A DNA stretch of 64,000 nucleotides from SXMI01 sp964391365. Lineage in GTDB: Bacteria > Actinomycetota > Acidimicrobiia > Acidimicrobiales > Microtrichaceae. Under the pieces are notes generated by a model, which worked only from the letters and a program-made list of their open reading frames with translations, searched no databases and was not told where the DNA came from. The position numbers were made by a program, and so were the translations under genes. Of this stretch, positions 8,673-17,457 are shown one piece after another. How positions within the stretch are numbered: the stretch's first letter is position 1; every line of letters begins with the position of its first letter. The stretch is taken from contig CAYMKW010000003.1 in the NCBI GenBank assembly GCA_964391365.1, positions 19,632 to 83,631 of the forward strand, in the 5' to 3' direction.

Positions 8673-9764
8673 TCAGGACACGCGGACGGGCATCAGCAGG
8701 TAGAGGAAGTCCTGGGAGCCGACGGGACGCAGGACGGCGGGCTTCTGCGGGTCGCGGGTCTGGAGGACCACCTCATCGGAACCCGCCACCTCGAGCCCGT
8801 CCATCAGGTACTCGGGGTTGAACGCCACCACCAGGCTCTCCCCGGTGTAGGAGGCGTCGACCTCCTCGGTCGCTTCGCCGTCCTCGGCGTTCCGAGCGGT
8901 CAGCATCAACCCGTTCTCGGTCATCGAGAGGTGGATGGGGCTGTTGTTCTTGGCCATGAGGCGCACCCGGCGAATCGCGTCCTGCAGGACCTGTCGATCG
9001 ACCCGGAGTTCGTTCGGCATCTCCCCTGGGATCAACTTGTCGTAGTCAGGGAAGTCGTCCTTGATGAGCCAGGAGGACAGATGGAACCCTCCCACCCGGA
9101 ACGACACCTGGTTCTCGGCCAGCACGACCTCGACCTCGTCGTCTGACTCCAGCGACCGGGCCAGTTCCTGGAGCGCACGCGACGGGACGTTCACGCGTTG
9201 GCCTTCGGCGAGCACGGTCGTCCCGGGGAACTCCCGGAAGGCCAAGCGGTAGGAGTCCGTGGACACCATGCGGAGTCCGTCGGGCTCGGCTGCGAGCAGG
9301 ACCCCGGTGAGCACCCTCCGGGACTCATCGGTCGATGCCGCTCCGACGACCTGTCGCAGCCCATCGGCGAACTGGGCTCCGGCAACCGTGACCCGCTCAC
9401 CCTCGAGTTCCGGAGGGGTGGGGAACTCGTCATGGGGAATCGAGTTGAGCGTGAACTCCGAGCGCCCACCGCTGATCCTCGAACGGTCGGGAGCGGTTTC
9501 GACCTCCACCGCACCCGGTTCGAGGTTCCGGATGATGTCGGTGACCAGCTTGGCCGGGAGCACGGCGACGCCGTCGTCGGAGCCGGCAACCTCGAGATCG
9601 ATGGTGACGGTCAGTTCCAGATCGGAGCCCGTCACCCGGAGTCGATCACCGTGCAGATCGAATCGAAGGCCCGAGAGCACCCGGAGCTGAGCCTTCGGAC
9701 TCGCGGCGCGGCCAGCGGCGATCACTGCCTCCACCAGAACGTCTCGTTCGCAGCGGAACTTCAC
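8673..9764 (-). CDS. dnaN: DNA polymerase III beta sliding clamp
   Basis: 363 residues, the family's usual size. The ring-shaped clamp tethers polymerase III to DNA. Seen are the N-terminal FRCERDVLVEAV, the GSDLELTVTI motif in domain 1, and the conserved C-terminus VLRPVGSQDFLYLLMPVRV that forms the binding pocket for clamp partners. The GTG at 9764 was chosen because the protein then starts MKFRCERD as other DnaN proteins do; the frame continues upstream for 68 codons of Thr- and His-rich sequence with no homology to the family. Confidence 0.98.
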   Translation of the reverse strand: MKFRCERDVLVEAVIAAGRAASPKAQLRVLSGLRFDLHGDRLRVTGSDLELTVTIDLEVAGSDDGVAVLPAKLVTDIIRNLEPGAVEVETAPDRSRISGGRSEFTLNSIPHDEFPTPPELEGERVTVAGAQFADGLRQVVGAASTDESRRVLTGVLLAAEPDGLRMVSTDSYRLAFREFPGTTVLAEGQRVNVPSRALQELARSLESDDEVEVVLAENQVSFRVGGFHLSSWLIKDDFPDYDKLIPGEMPNELRVDRQVLQDAIRRVRLMAKNNSPIHLSMTENGLMLTARNAEDGEATEEVDASYTGESLVVAFNPEYLMDGLEVAGSDEVVLQTRDPQKPAVLRPVGSQDFLYLLMPVRVS

Positions 9765-10025
9765 CTGGGCTCGCTTTCCCCACGACTGATGCTGATGTGG
9801 TGTGTCACTGGTGGTCGTAGTTGTAGTGCTTGTGGATTGTGGGAAACCTAGCGCAGCCCTGTACCGGCCCGGATCGTGAGTGCACAGGCTGTCCGCAGCG
9901 TCCACAGCTGGGAGGTCCCGGTCCCCGACGACCTGTGGAGCGCCATCGGCCGGAGTGGTGTTCTCCACACGACGTCCCGATCGCGACCACCCTCCCTTCC
10001 CCGTCGCGATCCCTCTCCCACGGGC
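9765..10025. other. dnaN-dnaA spacer with weak DnaA-box-like sites
   Basis: The 261-nt gap holds no gene. TTCTCCACA at 9961-9969 has one mismatch to TTATCCACA; TGTGGATTG at 9831-9839 and GCGTCCACA at 9898-9906 have two. The density is lower than in the gap on the other side of dnaA, so this may be an auxiliary part of the origin rather than its core. Confidence 0.4.
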
Positions 10026-11417
10026 TCACCCGGTGGAGAGGATCTTCTGGATGAGGCTCGTGACGTCCTCGTAGGTCTTGTGCTTGTCCTTCATCCGGGT
10101 CGAGACCTTCTCGTAGGCGTGGATCACCGTGGTGTGGTCCCGACCACCGAATTCCTTGGCGATCTGGGGGTACGACAGGTCGGTCATCTCGCGGCAGACG
10201 TACATCCCGACCTGGCGTGCATGGACCAGGTCGCGAGTACGGCTCTTGGACGTGAGTTGTTCCACGGTGAGACCGAACATGGCTGCGGTCTCGTCCAGGA
10301 TCAGCCCGGGCGTGATCATCCGGGGTTTCGTCGAGGCGATGGTGTCGGCGAGGATCTCCCTGGCCAGGTCGACCGTGAGATCTGTGTCGTTCAGCGTGGC
10401 GAATGCGTTGACCCGGATGAGCGCGCCCTCGAGTTCGCGGATGTTGTAGGTGATGTTCGTGGCGATGAAGTCCAGCACCTCCGGCGGTGCCGTGGATCCT
10501 GACTGCTCACCCTTCTTCTGAAGGATCGCGAGCCGGGTCTCGAAGTCGGGTGGTTGGATGTCGGTGATCAGCCCCCACTTGAATCGGCTCCGGAGTCGAT
10601 CCTCGAGTGTGGCGATGGCATCCGGCGGCCGATCCGATGACAGGACGATCTGTCGTTGGTCACCGTGGAGAGTGTTGAACGTGTGGAAGAACTCCTCCTG
10701 GAGCTGTTCCTTGCCTTCGATGAACTGGATGTCATCGACCAGGAGGACGTCGATCTCCCGGTACCTCTGCTTGAACTCCTGTTGGGTGTTGTTCCGGATC
10801 GCCACGAGGAACTCGTTGAGCAACGTCTCCGTGGAGATGTACCGGATGACGTACCCGGGGTAGTTCTGGCGGATGTAGTGGGCGATGGCCTGCAGGAGAT
10901 GCGTCTTGCCGAGCCCTGCCTGTCCGTAGATGAACAGTGGGTTGTAGCTGCGGGCCGGCGTCTCGGCCACCGAGAGGGCTGCGGCGTGGGCGAACCGGTT
11001 CGATGGGCCGGTGACGAAACTGTCGAAGGTGAGTTGGTTGCTCGGGAGTTGCCTCGTGTTGTCAGGACCCGTGTTCGTGTCGGTCTGAACCGACCCGACA
11101 CCCTGTTCCTCGTCGCCGGCTGTCGGTTCACGATCCGTGTCGATCCGATCGTGGGCCGCATCCTCGATTTCGACCTCGACGACGACCTGGATCTCGTGGT
11201 GTCCTTGGTCCTCGAGTGCGTCCTCGATCAGCCCAGCGAACTTCCGCTCGATCCGGCTTCGTGCGACCTGACTCGGGACCGTGATCGTCAGGGTGTCATC
11301 AACGAGTCCGTCCACCCGGACATCCTCGAAAAGGGACCGCCAGGTTCCCGGTTGCAGCTGCGCGCTCAGCACGCTCGAGACCGCACTCCAGATCTCCTCG
11401 GCCTCGCTGTTCGGCAC
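10026..11417 (-). CDS. dnaA: Chromosomal replication initiator DnaA
   Basis: 463 residues. DnaA binds origin boxes and unwinds DNA. Domain I occupies roughly residues 1-80, then an acidic linker to about 125, and the AAA+ domain III with Walker A GQAGLGKT at 165-172 and Walker B VLLVDDIQF. Domain IV ends with the DnaA signature GGRDHTTVIHAYEKV. The GTG at 11417 is preceded by TGAGGAAG with an 8-nt spacer. The frame is open further upstream but runs through the origin boxes and is not coding. Confidence 0.98.
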   Translation of the reverse strand: MPNSEAEEIWSAVSSVLSAQLQPGTWRSLFEDVRVDGLVDDTLTITVPSQVARSRIERKFAGLIEDALEDQGHHEIQVVVEVEIEDAAHDRIDTDREPTAGDEEQGVGSVQTDTNTGPDNTRQLPSNQLTFDSFVTGPSNRFAHAAALSVAETPARSYNPLFIYGQAGLGKTHLLQAIAHYIRQNYPGYVIRYISTETLLNEFLVAIRNNTQQEFKQRYREIDVLLVDDIQFIEGKEQLQEEFFHTFNTLHGDQRQIVLSSDRPPDAIATLEDRLRSRFKWGLITDIQPPDFETRLAILQKKGEQSGSTAPPEVLDFIATNITYNIRELEGALIRVNAFATLNDTDLTVDLAREILADTIASTKPRMITPGLILDETAAMFGLTVEQLTSKSRTRDLVHARQVGMYVCREMTDLSYPQIAKEFGGRDHTTVIHAYEKVSTRMKDKHKTYEDVTSLIQKILSTG

Positions 11418-11837
11418 CTTCGGTACTTCCTCAGTCGTCCACAGGATGTTCCACAGTTGTGGACACACCGATCCGGCCCGCCCGCACTGTGGAAAACCCA
11501 ATTCCACCCCGATTTCACGGGGGTTTCGACGGAACCTAACGGCGATCGTGGCAGCTGGCAAACCGGAGTGTTGCACCGGTCACATCACCACAAGTGATCG
11601 ATTTCCCACTTGAAGTGGTGGTTCCTCGAGATGTCCACAGCCGCTCCGATTCCGCAACCAGGAGGCGGATCCAGCCCGTGATGCGATGGACTGGCGCCAT
11701 GGATGCGCCGGACCTAACATCTCGTCGCTCCCCGTCGGTCACCGATCCTGCTGACCAGGCCGACGTCGGAGCAACCGGAGCACGGCGGCCAGCCCAGCCT
11801 GTGGCACCTGTCCGGCATCATCGAAGCGGAGATCGTC
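11418..11837. other. oriC: Replication origin (oriC) between dnaA and rpmH
   Basis: The 420-nt gap separates the leftward dnaA block from the rightward rpmH block. DnaA-box-like sites: TCGTCCACA 11435-11443, TGTTCCACA 11447-11455, TGTGGACAC 11458-11466 (reverse), TGTGGAAAA 11488-11496 (reverse, full match to TTWTNCACA) and ATGTCCACA 11631-11639. A 13-bp near-perfect palindrome CCACTTGAAGTGG lies at 11606-11618 beside CAAGTG at 11591-11596, in the least GC-rich part of the gap. From 11641 to 11837 I see only a possible -10 (TAACAT, 11715-11720) for rpmH. Origin assignment rests on gene order plus the boxes. Confidence 0.85.
11533..11561 (-). promoter_or_regulatory. Likely dnaA promoter
   Basis: On the minus strand TTGCCA (11561-11556) and TAGGTT (11538-11533) are separated by exactly 17 nt, a good housekeeping-sigma -35/-10 pair. 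Transcription would start near 11526, giving a leader of about 110 nt that carries four DnaA-box-like motifs, which suits autoregulation. Confidence 0.55.
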
Positions 11838-11972
11838 GTGAAGCGTACCTACCAGCCGAACAAGCGTCGTCGAGCCCGAAAGCACGGGTTCCGGCACCGA
11901 ATGTCCACCCGCGCCGGTCGAGCGATCCTCAAGAACCGGCGCCGCAAGGGGCGGCACCGTCTGTCGGCTTGA
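11838..11972 (+). CDS. rpmH: 50S ribosomal protein L34
   Basis: 44 residues starting MKRTYQPNKRRRARKHGF, with the conserved GFRHRMSTRAGRAILKNRRRKGR core of L34. It starts with GTG at 11838 after GGAG with a 6-nt spacer. It is the first gene of the rightward block and its stop overlaps the rnpA start by TTGA. Confidence 0.98.
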   Translation: MKRTYQPNKRRRARKHGFRHRMSTRAGRAILKNRRRKGRHRLSA

Positions 11973-12316
11973 TCGACCGGATCACGTCTCGTGCGACGTT
12001 CCGCTCGTTCACTCGATCCCGTGACAGGGCGGGAACTCCCTGGTTCACGGTCGTGCGGTCCGACGGCCCTCCGGACCCACCGGCCGTCGGGGCCGGCATG
12101 GCGTTCGCGATCCCACGTCGGGTCGGGACCGCAGTCCAGCGGAATCGGGTGCGTCGCCAACTCCGTTCGGCAGCTCGTCACCGCTACCTCCAGCGCGGCG
12201 GGCCCGCTGGTTGGTTCCTCGTCGTGGTGCGGCCGGGTGCCCCGGACGCGAGCTACTCGGATCTCGCAGGAGCGCTGGACGCAGCCCTCGACAAATTTGA
12301 ACGGAACGATCAATGA
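11969..12316 (+). CDS. rnpA: Ribonuclease P protein component
   Basis: 115 residues. This basic protein assists the RNase P RNA in maturing tRNA 5' ends. RATFRSF near the start and AVQRNRVRRQLR (RNR motif) are typical, as is the GMAFAIPRRVGTAV strand. The TTG at 11969 is the only start close to the expected N-terminus and overlaps the rpmH stop by TTGA. Its own stop overlaps yidD by ATGA, so rpmH-rnpA-yidD-yidC form a tightly coupled operon. Confidence 0.95.
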   Translation: MIDRITSRATFRSFTRSRDRAGTPWFTVVRSDGPPDPPAVGAGMAFAIPRRVGTAVQRNRVRRQLRSAARHRYLQRGGPAGWFLVVVRPGAPDASYSDLAGALDAALDKFERNDQ

Positions 12317-12582
12317 CTTCTGATTCATTGACTCCGTCAATTGCTGCGAGGGCGCTGATCGTTCCGATCCGGATGTATCAGTACGCGTTCGCTGGTCGGA
12401 TGTCGCCGTGTCGGCACGATCCGAGCTGTTCCGCCTATGCCGTGGAGGCACTCCAGATGCACGGTGCGGTCCGGGGCTCCTGGCTGGCGGTCAAGAGGAT
12501 TGGTCGGTGTCATCCCTGGGGAACTCAGGGCTACGACCCTGTTCCTGAACGGGTTTCGTACGAACGAGAGCAGGTGGCCTGA
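12313..12582 (+). CDS. yidD: Membrane protein insertion efficiency factor YidD
   Basis: 89 residues. The family's CRHDPSCSAYAVEALQMHG motif is present with its cysteines, followed by RIGRCHPWGTQGYDPVP. YidD assists YidC-dependent membrane insertion. ATGA overlap with rnpA upstream and TGATG with yidC downstream. Confidence 0.96.
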   Translation: MTSDSLTPSIAARALIVPIRMYQYAFAGRMSPCRHDPSCSAYAVEALQMHGAVRGSWLAVKRIGRCHPWGTQGYDPVPERVSYEREQVA

Positions 12583-13670
12583 TGTTCGAAGGGTTCTTCG
12601 ATCTCGTTGGATCGATCCTCAACTTCTTCTACACGTTGATCCCGAACTACGGGATCTCGATCATGTTGCTGACCGTCCTCGTCATGGTCCTCATCACGCC
12701 TCTGACCGTGAAGAGCACCAAGTCGATGCTGCAGATGCAGCGGCTCCAGCCTGAGATGAAGCGGCTGCAGACGAAGTACAAGGACGACCGGGAGAAGCTC
12801 AACGAAGAGCTCATGAAGTTCTACCGGGAGAACCAGATCAACCCGTTGGGAGGTTGCCTCCCGATTCTGGCGCAGATGCCCGTGTTCATCATCATGTACC
12901 AGCTGCTCCGGGGTCTGACCAACCGGGTCGGGGGGACGGGGAGCGGCGTCGGCCAGATCGCTGGGGAGTTCCAGCGATCCGTCCAGTTGACCCCGTGGGT
13001 CTACGAGGACCAGAACTTCCGCCCGCTCCACCTCAACCCGGGGACCGAGCTCTACGACGCTCTCTCGAACACCAACGACATGAACTTCCTGGGGATGGAT
13101 CTGGCTCTCTCGGCCAGTCAGGCGCTCAAGGCGAGTCTGGTGATCGCCCTCCCCTACTTCTTCCTCCTGTTGGTCATGCTGGTGACGGGCGTCTACCAGA
13201 ACCGCCAGCTCCAGGCCCGGAACAAGAGTGCGGCCACGAACCCGCAGCAGCAGATGATCATGAAGATCATGCCGTTCTTCCTGCCGATCTTCTCGTTTGG
13301 CTTCCCTGCTGGTCTGGCTCTGTACTGGTGTACCCAGAACTTCTGCCGAATCGGAACGAACGCCTACATCACCCGGTCGGTCTACGGCTCCGATGACGAT
13401 GGAGGATCGACGGATCGACCGGCCAAGCAGGCCGGAAAGCAGGTCGGGAAGGGATCCGATGAGGGCGGATCGGGTTCGTCCTCGGACTCGAAGGCGTCGA
13501 AGTCCAAGTCCGGATCCAGGAACGGAACTGCACCGGAATCGGCGAAGCCGAAACCGAAGTCGCCGTCGTCCTCCAAGCGCGTGCAGGGCGGTGGGTCTCG
13601 GCCTGCCGGCCGGAAGTCGGGCTCCGGAAGCGGGCGCCGATCAGGTGAGCCGCGGAAGAGCGGCGAGTGA
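12582..13670 (+). CDS. yidC: Membrane protein insertase YidC
   Basis: 362 residues, the short Gram-positive type without the large periplasmic domain. Helices are at about residues 24-42, 87-107, 183-205 and 226-250. The cytoplasmic loop LQPEMKRLQTKYKDDREKLNEELMKFYRENQINPLGGCLP is diagnostic. The C-terminal 90 residues are rich in Lys, Ser and Arg, probably contacting ribosomes or nascent chains. Fused to yidD by TGATG; khpB and rsmG follow. Confidence 0.97.
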   Translation: MFEGFFDLVGSILNFFYTLIPNYGISIMLLTVLVMVLITPLTVKSTKSMLQMQRLQPEMKRLQTKYKDDREKLNEELMKFYRENQINPLGGCLPILAQMPVFIIMYQLLRGLTNRVGGTGSGVGQIAGEFQRSVQLTPWVYEDQNFRPLHLNPGTELYDALSNTNDMNFLGMDLALSASQALKASLVIALPYFFLLLVMLVTGVYQNRQLQARNKSAATNPQQQMIMKIMPFFLPIFSFGFPAGLALYWCTQNFCRIGTNAYITRSVYGSDDDGGSTDRPAKQAGKQVGKGSDEGGSGSSSDSKASKSKSGSRNGTAPESAKPKPKSPSSSKRVQGGGSRPAGRKSGSGSGRRSGEPRKSGE

Positions 13671-13747
13671 ACGGTCCCGCCGTCGGCGGGAACGAGGACG
13701 GCCTGGCGGAGCGAACTGCCGGGCCAGACGAGGAGTGAGGTAGCAGC

Positions 13748-14617
13748 GTGGAGTGGGTCGAGGTGACGGGCAAGTCCGTCGAGGAAGCAATGGAACTGGC
13801 GCTCGACGAGCTCGGTGTCGATGAAGCCGACGCAGAGTTCGAGGTGCTCGAGACACCCAAGCAGGGCCTCTTCGGCCGGGTCCGTGGAGAGGCTCGGGTC
13901 CGGGCCCGGATCGCGCCCAAGGCTCCCCGACCCAAGCAGGAGCGTCCCCGCCGCAAGAGCGAAGGTGGCCGGTCGAAGCAGCGATCGGGCAAGCAGTCGA
14001 ACGGGGATCGGTCCGGTTCGGCGCAGGAGGTGGGATCCGACGGTGTCGTGGCCAGCGACACGGGCTCGGACTCTTCGGATCAGGGTGAACCGGCGAAGCG
14101 TCGGGAGCCGCAGCGTCAGACAGCACGATCGACCACGAAGGAGCGAGTCATGATGGAAGCGTCAGAACAGGAGTCGGTTGCGGTGGACTTCTTCACCGGT
14201 CTCTCCGAGGCCATCGGTCTGGAGACCAGCGTCTCGGCGACGCTCACCGACGACAACGTCCTTCAGATTGACGTCGATGGCAGCGAGGTGGGTCTGCTGA
14301 TCGGGCCGGGACTCCACACGCTCGACGCCCTTCAGGAGATCGCTCGGCATGTGGTGCAGCGCGAGGCCGATGATCGGGAGTACGGGAAGGTTCAAGTGGA
14401 CGTGGCTGGCGTCCGCGTGACGCGTCGAGCGGCGCTCGAGGCGTTCGTCGTCACGACAGCGGAGCGTGCCCGGGACGAGGGCGTGACGATTCCGTTCGAG
14501 GTGATGTCGAGCAACGACCGCAAGATCGTGCACGACACGATCGCCGGTCTCGACGGCGTCGAGTCGGCCTCGGAGGGCGAGGAGCCCCGCCGTCGCGTCG
14601 TCGTCCGCCCTGCCTGA
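13748..14617 (+). CDS. khpB: Jag/KhpB RNA-binding protein
   Basis: 289 residues. Jag-N domain at 1-52 (WVEVTGKSVEEAMELALDELG, ending KQGLFG), a charged linker to about 135, a KH domain around 145-220 and an R3H domain with RKIVH near residue 258-262. KhpB binds RNA and influences cell elongation in Gram-positives. The KH loop reads IGPGLHTLDALQ where most members have IGxxGxTLDALQ, so the second glycine of GxxG is not in place. GTG start at 13748 after a purine-rich stretch. Confidence 0.93.
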   Translation: MEWVEVTGKSVEEAMELALDELGVDEADAEFEVLETPKQGLFGRVRGEARVRARIAPKAPRPKQERPRRKSEGGRSKQRSGKQSNGDRSGSAQEVGSDGVVASDTGSDSSDQGEPAKRREPQRQTARSTTKERVMMEASEQESVAVDFFTGLSEAIGLETSVSATLTDDNVLQIDVDGSEVGLLIGPGLHTLDALQEIARHVVQREADDREYGKVQVDVAGVRVTRRAALEAFVVTTAERARDEGVTIPFEVMSSNDRKIVHDTIAGLDGVESASEGEEPRRRVVVRPA

Positions 14618-14652
14618 TCGCTGCGACCTGAGGCCAGGCAGGTCGGAGGATC

Positions 14653-15258
14653 GTGCCGGTTGATCCAGCGATCGATCGGTTCATCGCTGCCGGTGTTCGT
14701 CACGATCTCATCGGCGACCCTGCACCCGAGGTTCACGTTGCCAACGCAGAGGCGTTCGCCACTCAGCTCGATCTCAACGGATCGGTGCTCGACCTGGGTT
14801 CGGGCGCGGGCCTCCCGGGTCTCCTCCTGGCACGGCTCCGGCCGGACCTCTCGGTGACACTGGTCGACGCCAGCGCTCGCCGATGCCGATTCCTCGTCGA
14901 GTGGTGCGACGAGATCGCTCCCGATACACAGGTGGTTCACGGTCGGGCTGAGGTGGTGGCGCGTGATCCGCTCCACCACAGGGCCTACGATTTCGTCACC
15001 GCTCGGTCGTTCGGTCCTCCGGCCGTGACGGCGGAGTGCGCCGTCGGGTTTCTCCGGCTGGCCGGCCGACTCCTTGTGAGCGAGCCACCTGGTGGTCTCG
15101 ACGACCGATGGCCGGAAGCGGGAATCGAAGCTCTCGGCCTGAGCGGTCGAGGTCTTCACACCTCGGGCTCCACGACCATCAAGGTGCTGGAGCTCATTCG
15201 ACCGGATGACCGGTTTCCTCGTCGTGACGGCCGGCCGGCGAAACGACCGCTCTTCTGA
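14653..15258 (+). CDS. rsmG: 16S rRNA (guanine527-N7)-methyltransferase RsmG
   Basis: 201 residues. SAM-binding motif VLDLGSGAGLPGLLLA at about 45-60, followed by VTLVDASARRCRFL and YDFVTARSFGP, all typical of RsmG. The N-terminus is shorter than usual and lacks the WN...NLT segment. GGAGG precedes the GTG at 14653, though only 3 nt away. Lies between khpB and the parS sites, as in most actinobacteria. Confidence 0.93.
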   Translation: MPVDPAIDRFIAAGVRHDLIGDPAPEVHVANAEAFATQLDLNGSVLDLGSGAGLPGLLLARLRPDLSVTLVDASARRCRFLVEWCDEIAPDTQVVHGRAEVVARDPLHHRAYDFVTARSFGPPAVTAECAVGFLRLAGRLLVSEPPGGLDDRWPEAGIEALGLSGRGLHTSGSTTIKVLELIRPDDRFPRRDGRPAKRPLF

Positions 15259-15323
15259 GCGGGCGCGACGGGCGACTCCCGGGCGCCTCAGGCTGGCTCG
15301 CAGGACCATGCGCTGACCTGGAG

Positions 15324-15339
15324 TGTTCCACGTGGAACA
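15324..15339. promoter_or_regulatory. parS: parS partition site 1
   Basis: TGTTCCACGTGGAACA is a perfect 16-bp palindrome. It matches the near-universal parS TGTTTCACGTGAAACA except for one symmetrical change (T to C and A to G). It lies about 180 nt before parA, so ParB should bind here to seed the partition complex. Confidence 0.88.
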
Positions 15340-15380
15340 TCGGGCCCCGGGAGTCCACCGGGCAGATGAGAGCCGTCAGG

Positions 15381-15396
15381 TGTTCCACGTGGAACA
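15381..15396. promoter_or_regulatory. parS: parS partition site 2
   Basis: A second identical palindrome TGTTCCACGTGGAACA, 57 bp after the first. Two identical copies beside parAB make chance very unlikely and show that the variant, not the canonical sequence, is used here. Confidence 0.88.
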
Positions 15397-15502
15397 TTGC
15401 GGATCTGAGCTCGGAAAGCCTTGACCTCGTCGACGGGACCGGGGAGGATGACCTGCCGTCCCGGCCCGGGATCGGCAGGCGAACGCCGTGCAAGGAGCAG
15501 AG

Positions 15503-16510
15503 ATGAGCGACCCGTCAGCTCCACTCAACGGAGTCTGGACACCTGGTGGTGAACCATCCGGTTCGTCCGGACCGGTCGCCCCGGCACCCGGTGACGGACC
15601 ACCGCAGCTCGAGCTGGAACCTGATGCTCTGGGCAAGGAGATGGGCAGTGACCGCGCTGATACCACCGAGGATCGTGATCCCGACCCCGGGGGATCGGTC
15701 GAGGATGAGTTGACGCCAGCGGATCCGGAGCCCCGGCGGATTCCGCCGCTGCCGAGGGTGATCGCCATTGCGAACCAGAAGGGCGGTGTGGGGAAGACCA
15801 CCACCGCAGTCAATCTGGGGGCAGCCCTGGCCGAACTGGGATTCCGCACCCTCGTCGTCGACATGGACCCTCAGGGCAATGCAACAACCGGACTCGGTAT
15901 CGACCCCTCGTCACTGGAGCACACCACGTACGACGTGTTGATCCACTCGCTGCCCATGGAGGACTGCGTGGAGCCGACCGAGGTCCGGAACCTCTTCGTT
16001 GCGCCGGCCAGCCGGGACCTCTCGGGAGCGGAGGTCGAACTGGTCGGAATGATGAGCCGGGAGACTCGGCTGAAGCGGGCGATCGAGGGAGTGCTCGACG
16101 ACTACGACTACGTGATCGTGGACTGCCCGCCGTCGCTCGGCCTCCTCACGGTCAATGGTCTCTCGGCGGTCAAGGAGATCATCGTTCCGATTCAGTGCGA
16201 GTACTACGCCCTCGAAGGGCTGGCGCTGCTCACGAACAACGTCGAGCTCGTGAAGTCGCACCTGAACCCCGACCTGGAGATCACCGGGCTCGTTCTGGTC
16301 ATGTACGACGGTCGGACCAAGCTGGCGGAGCAGGTGAAGGAGGAGGTCCGCGGTCACTTCGGGTCCAAGGTGTACCGGAACGCCATCCCGAGGAACGTCC
16401 GTCTGTCCGAGGCGCCTTCGTTCGGTCAGCCCATCACGGTGTTCGATTCGAGCTCGCGGGGCGCCGTCGCATACCGGGAGCTGGCGCGGGAGGTTGCAGG
16501 TGTCTCGTAA
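15503..16510 (+). CDS. parA: Chromosome partitioning ATPase ParA
   Basis: 335 residues. ParA dimerises on nucleoid DNA with ATP and moves ParB-parS complexes. Deviant Walker A KGGVGKTT at 93-100, the switch DMDPQGNATTGLG and VIVDCPPSLGLLTVN are present. The first 82 residues are a Pro- and Asp-rich extension of unclear role. The ATG at 15503 has AAGGAG 5 nt upstream; a GTG five codons earlier lacks this. Its stop overlaps parB. Confidence 0.96.
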   Translation: MSDPSAPLNGVWTPGGEPSGSSGPVAPAPGDGPPQLELEPDALGKEMGSDRADTTEDRDPDPGGSVEDELTPADPEPRRIPPLPRVIAIANQKGGVGKTTTAVNLGAALAELGFRTLVVDMDPQGNATTGLGIDPSSLEHTTYDVLIHSLPMEDCVEPTEVRNLFVAPASRDLSGAEVELVGMMSRETRLKRAIEGVLDDYDYVIVDCPPSLGLLTVNGLSAVKEIIVPIQCEYYALEGLALLTNNVELVKSHLNPDLEITGLVLVMYDGRTKLAEQVKEEVRGHFGSKVYRNAIPRNVRLSEAPSFGQPITVFDSSSRGAVAYRELAREVAGVS

Positions 16511-17411
16511 GGGTGGACTCGGCCGGGGGATCACCTCCTTGATTCCCGCAGCGAACGACGGAGATGGAGACGGGCCGACATCCGGCTACCAGATGGTGTC
16601 GATCGAGCGCGTCGTGCCGAACCCGAATCAGCCTCGCAAGGCGTTCGACGAGGAGACCCTCGTCGGTCTGGCCGACTCGATCCGGGAACTGGGCGTGCTC
16701 CAGCCGCTCCTGGTCAGGCCCTCCGGGGACCAGTTCGAGCTGATTGCCGGCGAACGGCGCCTTCGGGCGGCCAAGCGGGCGAACCTCACCGAGGTCCCCG
16801 TGGTGGTGCGGAACGTCGAGGATGTCGGCTCCTTGGAGCAGGCCCTGGTCGAGAACCTCCACCGACAGGACCTGAACCCCCTCGAGGAGGCGGCCGCCTA
16901 CCAGCAGCTGATCGAGGACTTCGGTTACACCCAGGAGCAGGTGGCGCAGCGGGTCGGTCGGAGTCGAGCGGCGGTGGCGAACCTGCTCCGACTCTTCCAG
17001 CTGACTCCGGCTGTTCAGAAGCTGGTGGGGGAGCAGTTGCTGAGCGCGGGACATGCGAAGGCCCTGCTCGGGCACCCCGATCGTGCCTACCAGGAGGCGC
17101 TCGCCCGCCGGGCGGTGGCAGAGGGTCTGTCCGTTCGGGACCTGGAGCAACTGGTCCGGGAACGACAGGAGCTCGAGCGAGGACTGAGCGACGAGCCGGT
17201 TCCGCCGACCGGTGGCGGAACCCCGCCTGGCGGAGACGACGAGCGCCCGAAGCTCCGCCCGCCGGGTCTTCTGGAACTCGAGCAGCTCTTGGCCGAGCGA
17301 CTCGACACCAAGGTGTCGATCTCGATGTCGGCTCGGCGTGGCAAGGTCGTGATCGACTTCGCGAACCTCGAGGACCTGGAACGGATCTACCGCTCGATCA
17401 TCGCTGACTGA
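16500..17411 (+). CDS. parB: Chromosome partitioning protein ParB
   Basis: 303 residues. GERRLRAAK at 84-92 is the CTP-binding ParB box, followed by LVENLHRQDLNPLEEA and the helix-turn-helix TQEQVAQRVGRSRAAVANLLRL that reads parS. The C-terminal dimerisation part ends with EDLERIYRSII. The GTG at 16500 has GGGAGG with a 6-nt spacer and lies inside the last codons of parA; a TTG 6 nt earlier is also possible. Confidence 0.96.
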   Translation: MSRKGGLGRGITSLIPAANDGDGDGPTSGYQMVSIERVVPNPNQPRKAFDEETLVGLADSIRELGVLQPLLVRPSGDQFELIAGERRLRAAKRANLTEVPVVVRNVEDVGSLEQALVENLHRQDLNPLEEAAAYQQLIEDFGYTQEQVAQRVGRSRAAVANLLRLFQLTPAVQKLVGEQLLSAGHAKALLGHPDRAYQEALARRAVAEGLSVRDLEQLVRERQELERGLSDEPVPPTGGGTPPGGDDERPKLRPPGLLELEQLLAERLDTKVSISMSARRGKVVIDFANLEDLERIYRSIIAD

Positions 17412-17457
17412 GGCCACTTCCGGTCGTCAACGGCACCGTGGAGCGGGCCTTCAGGGT

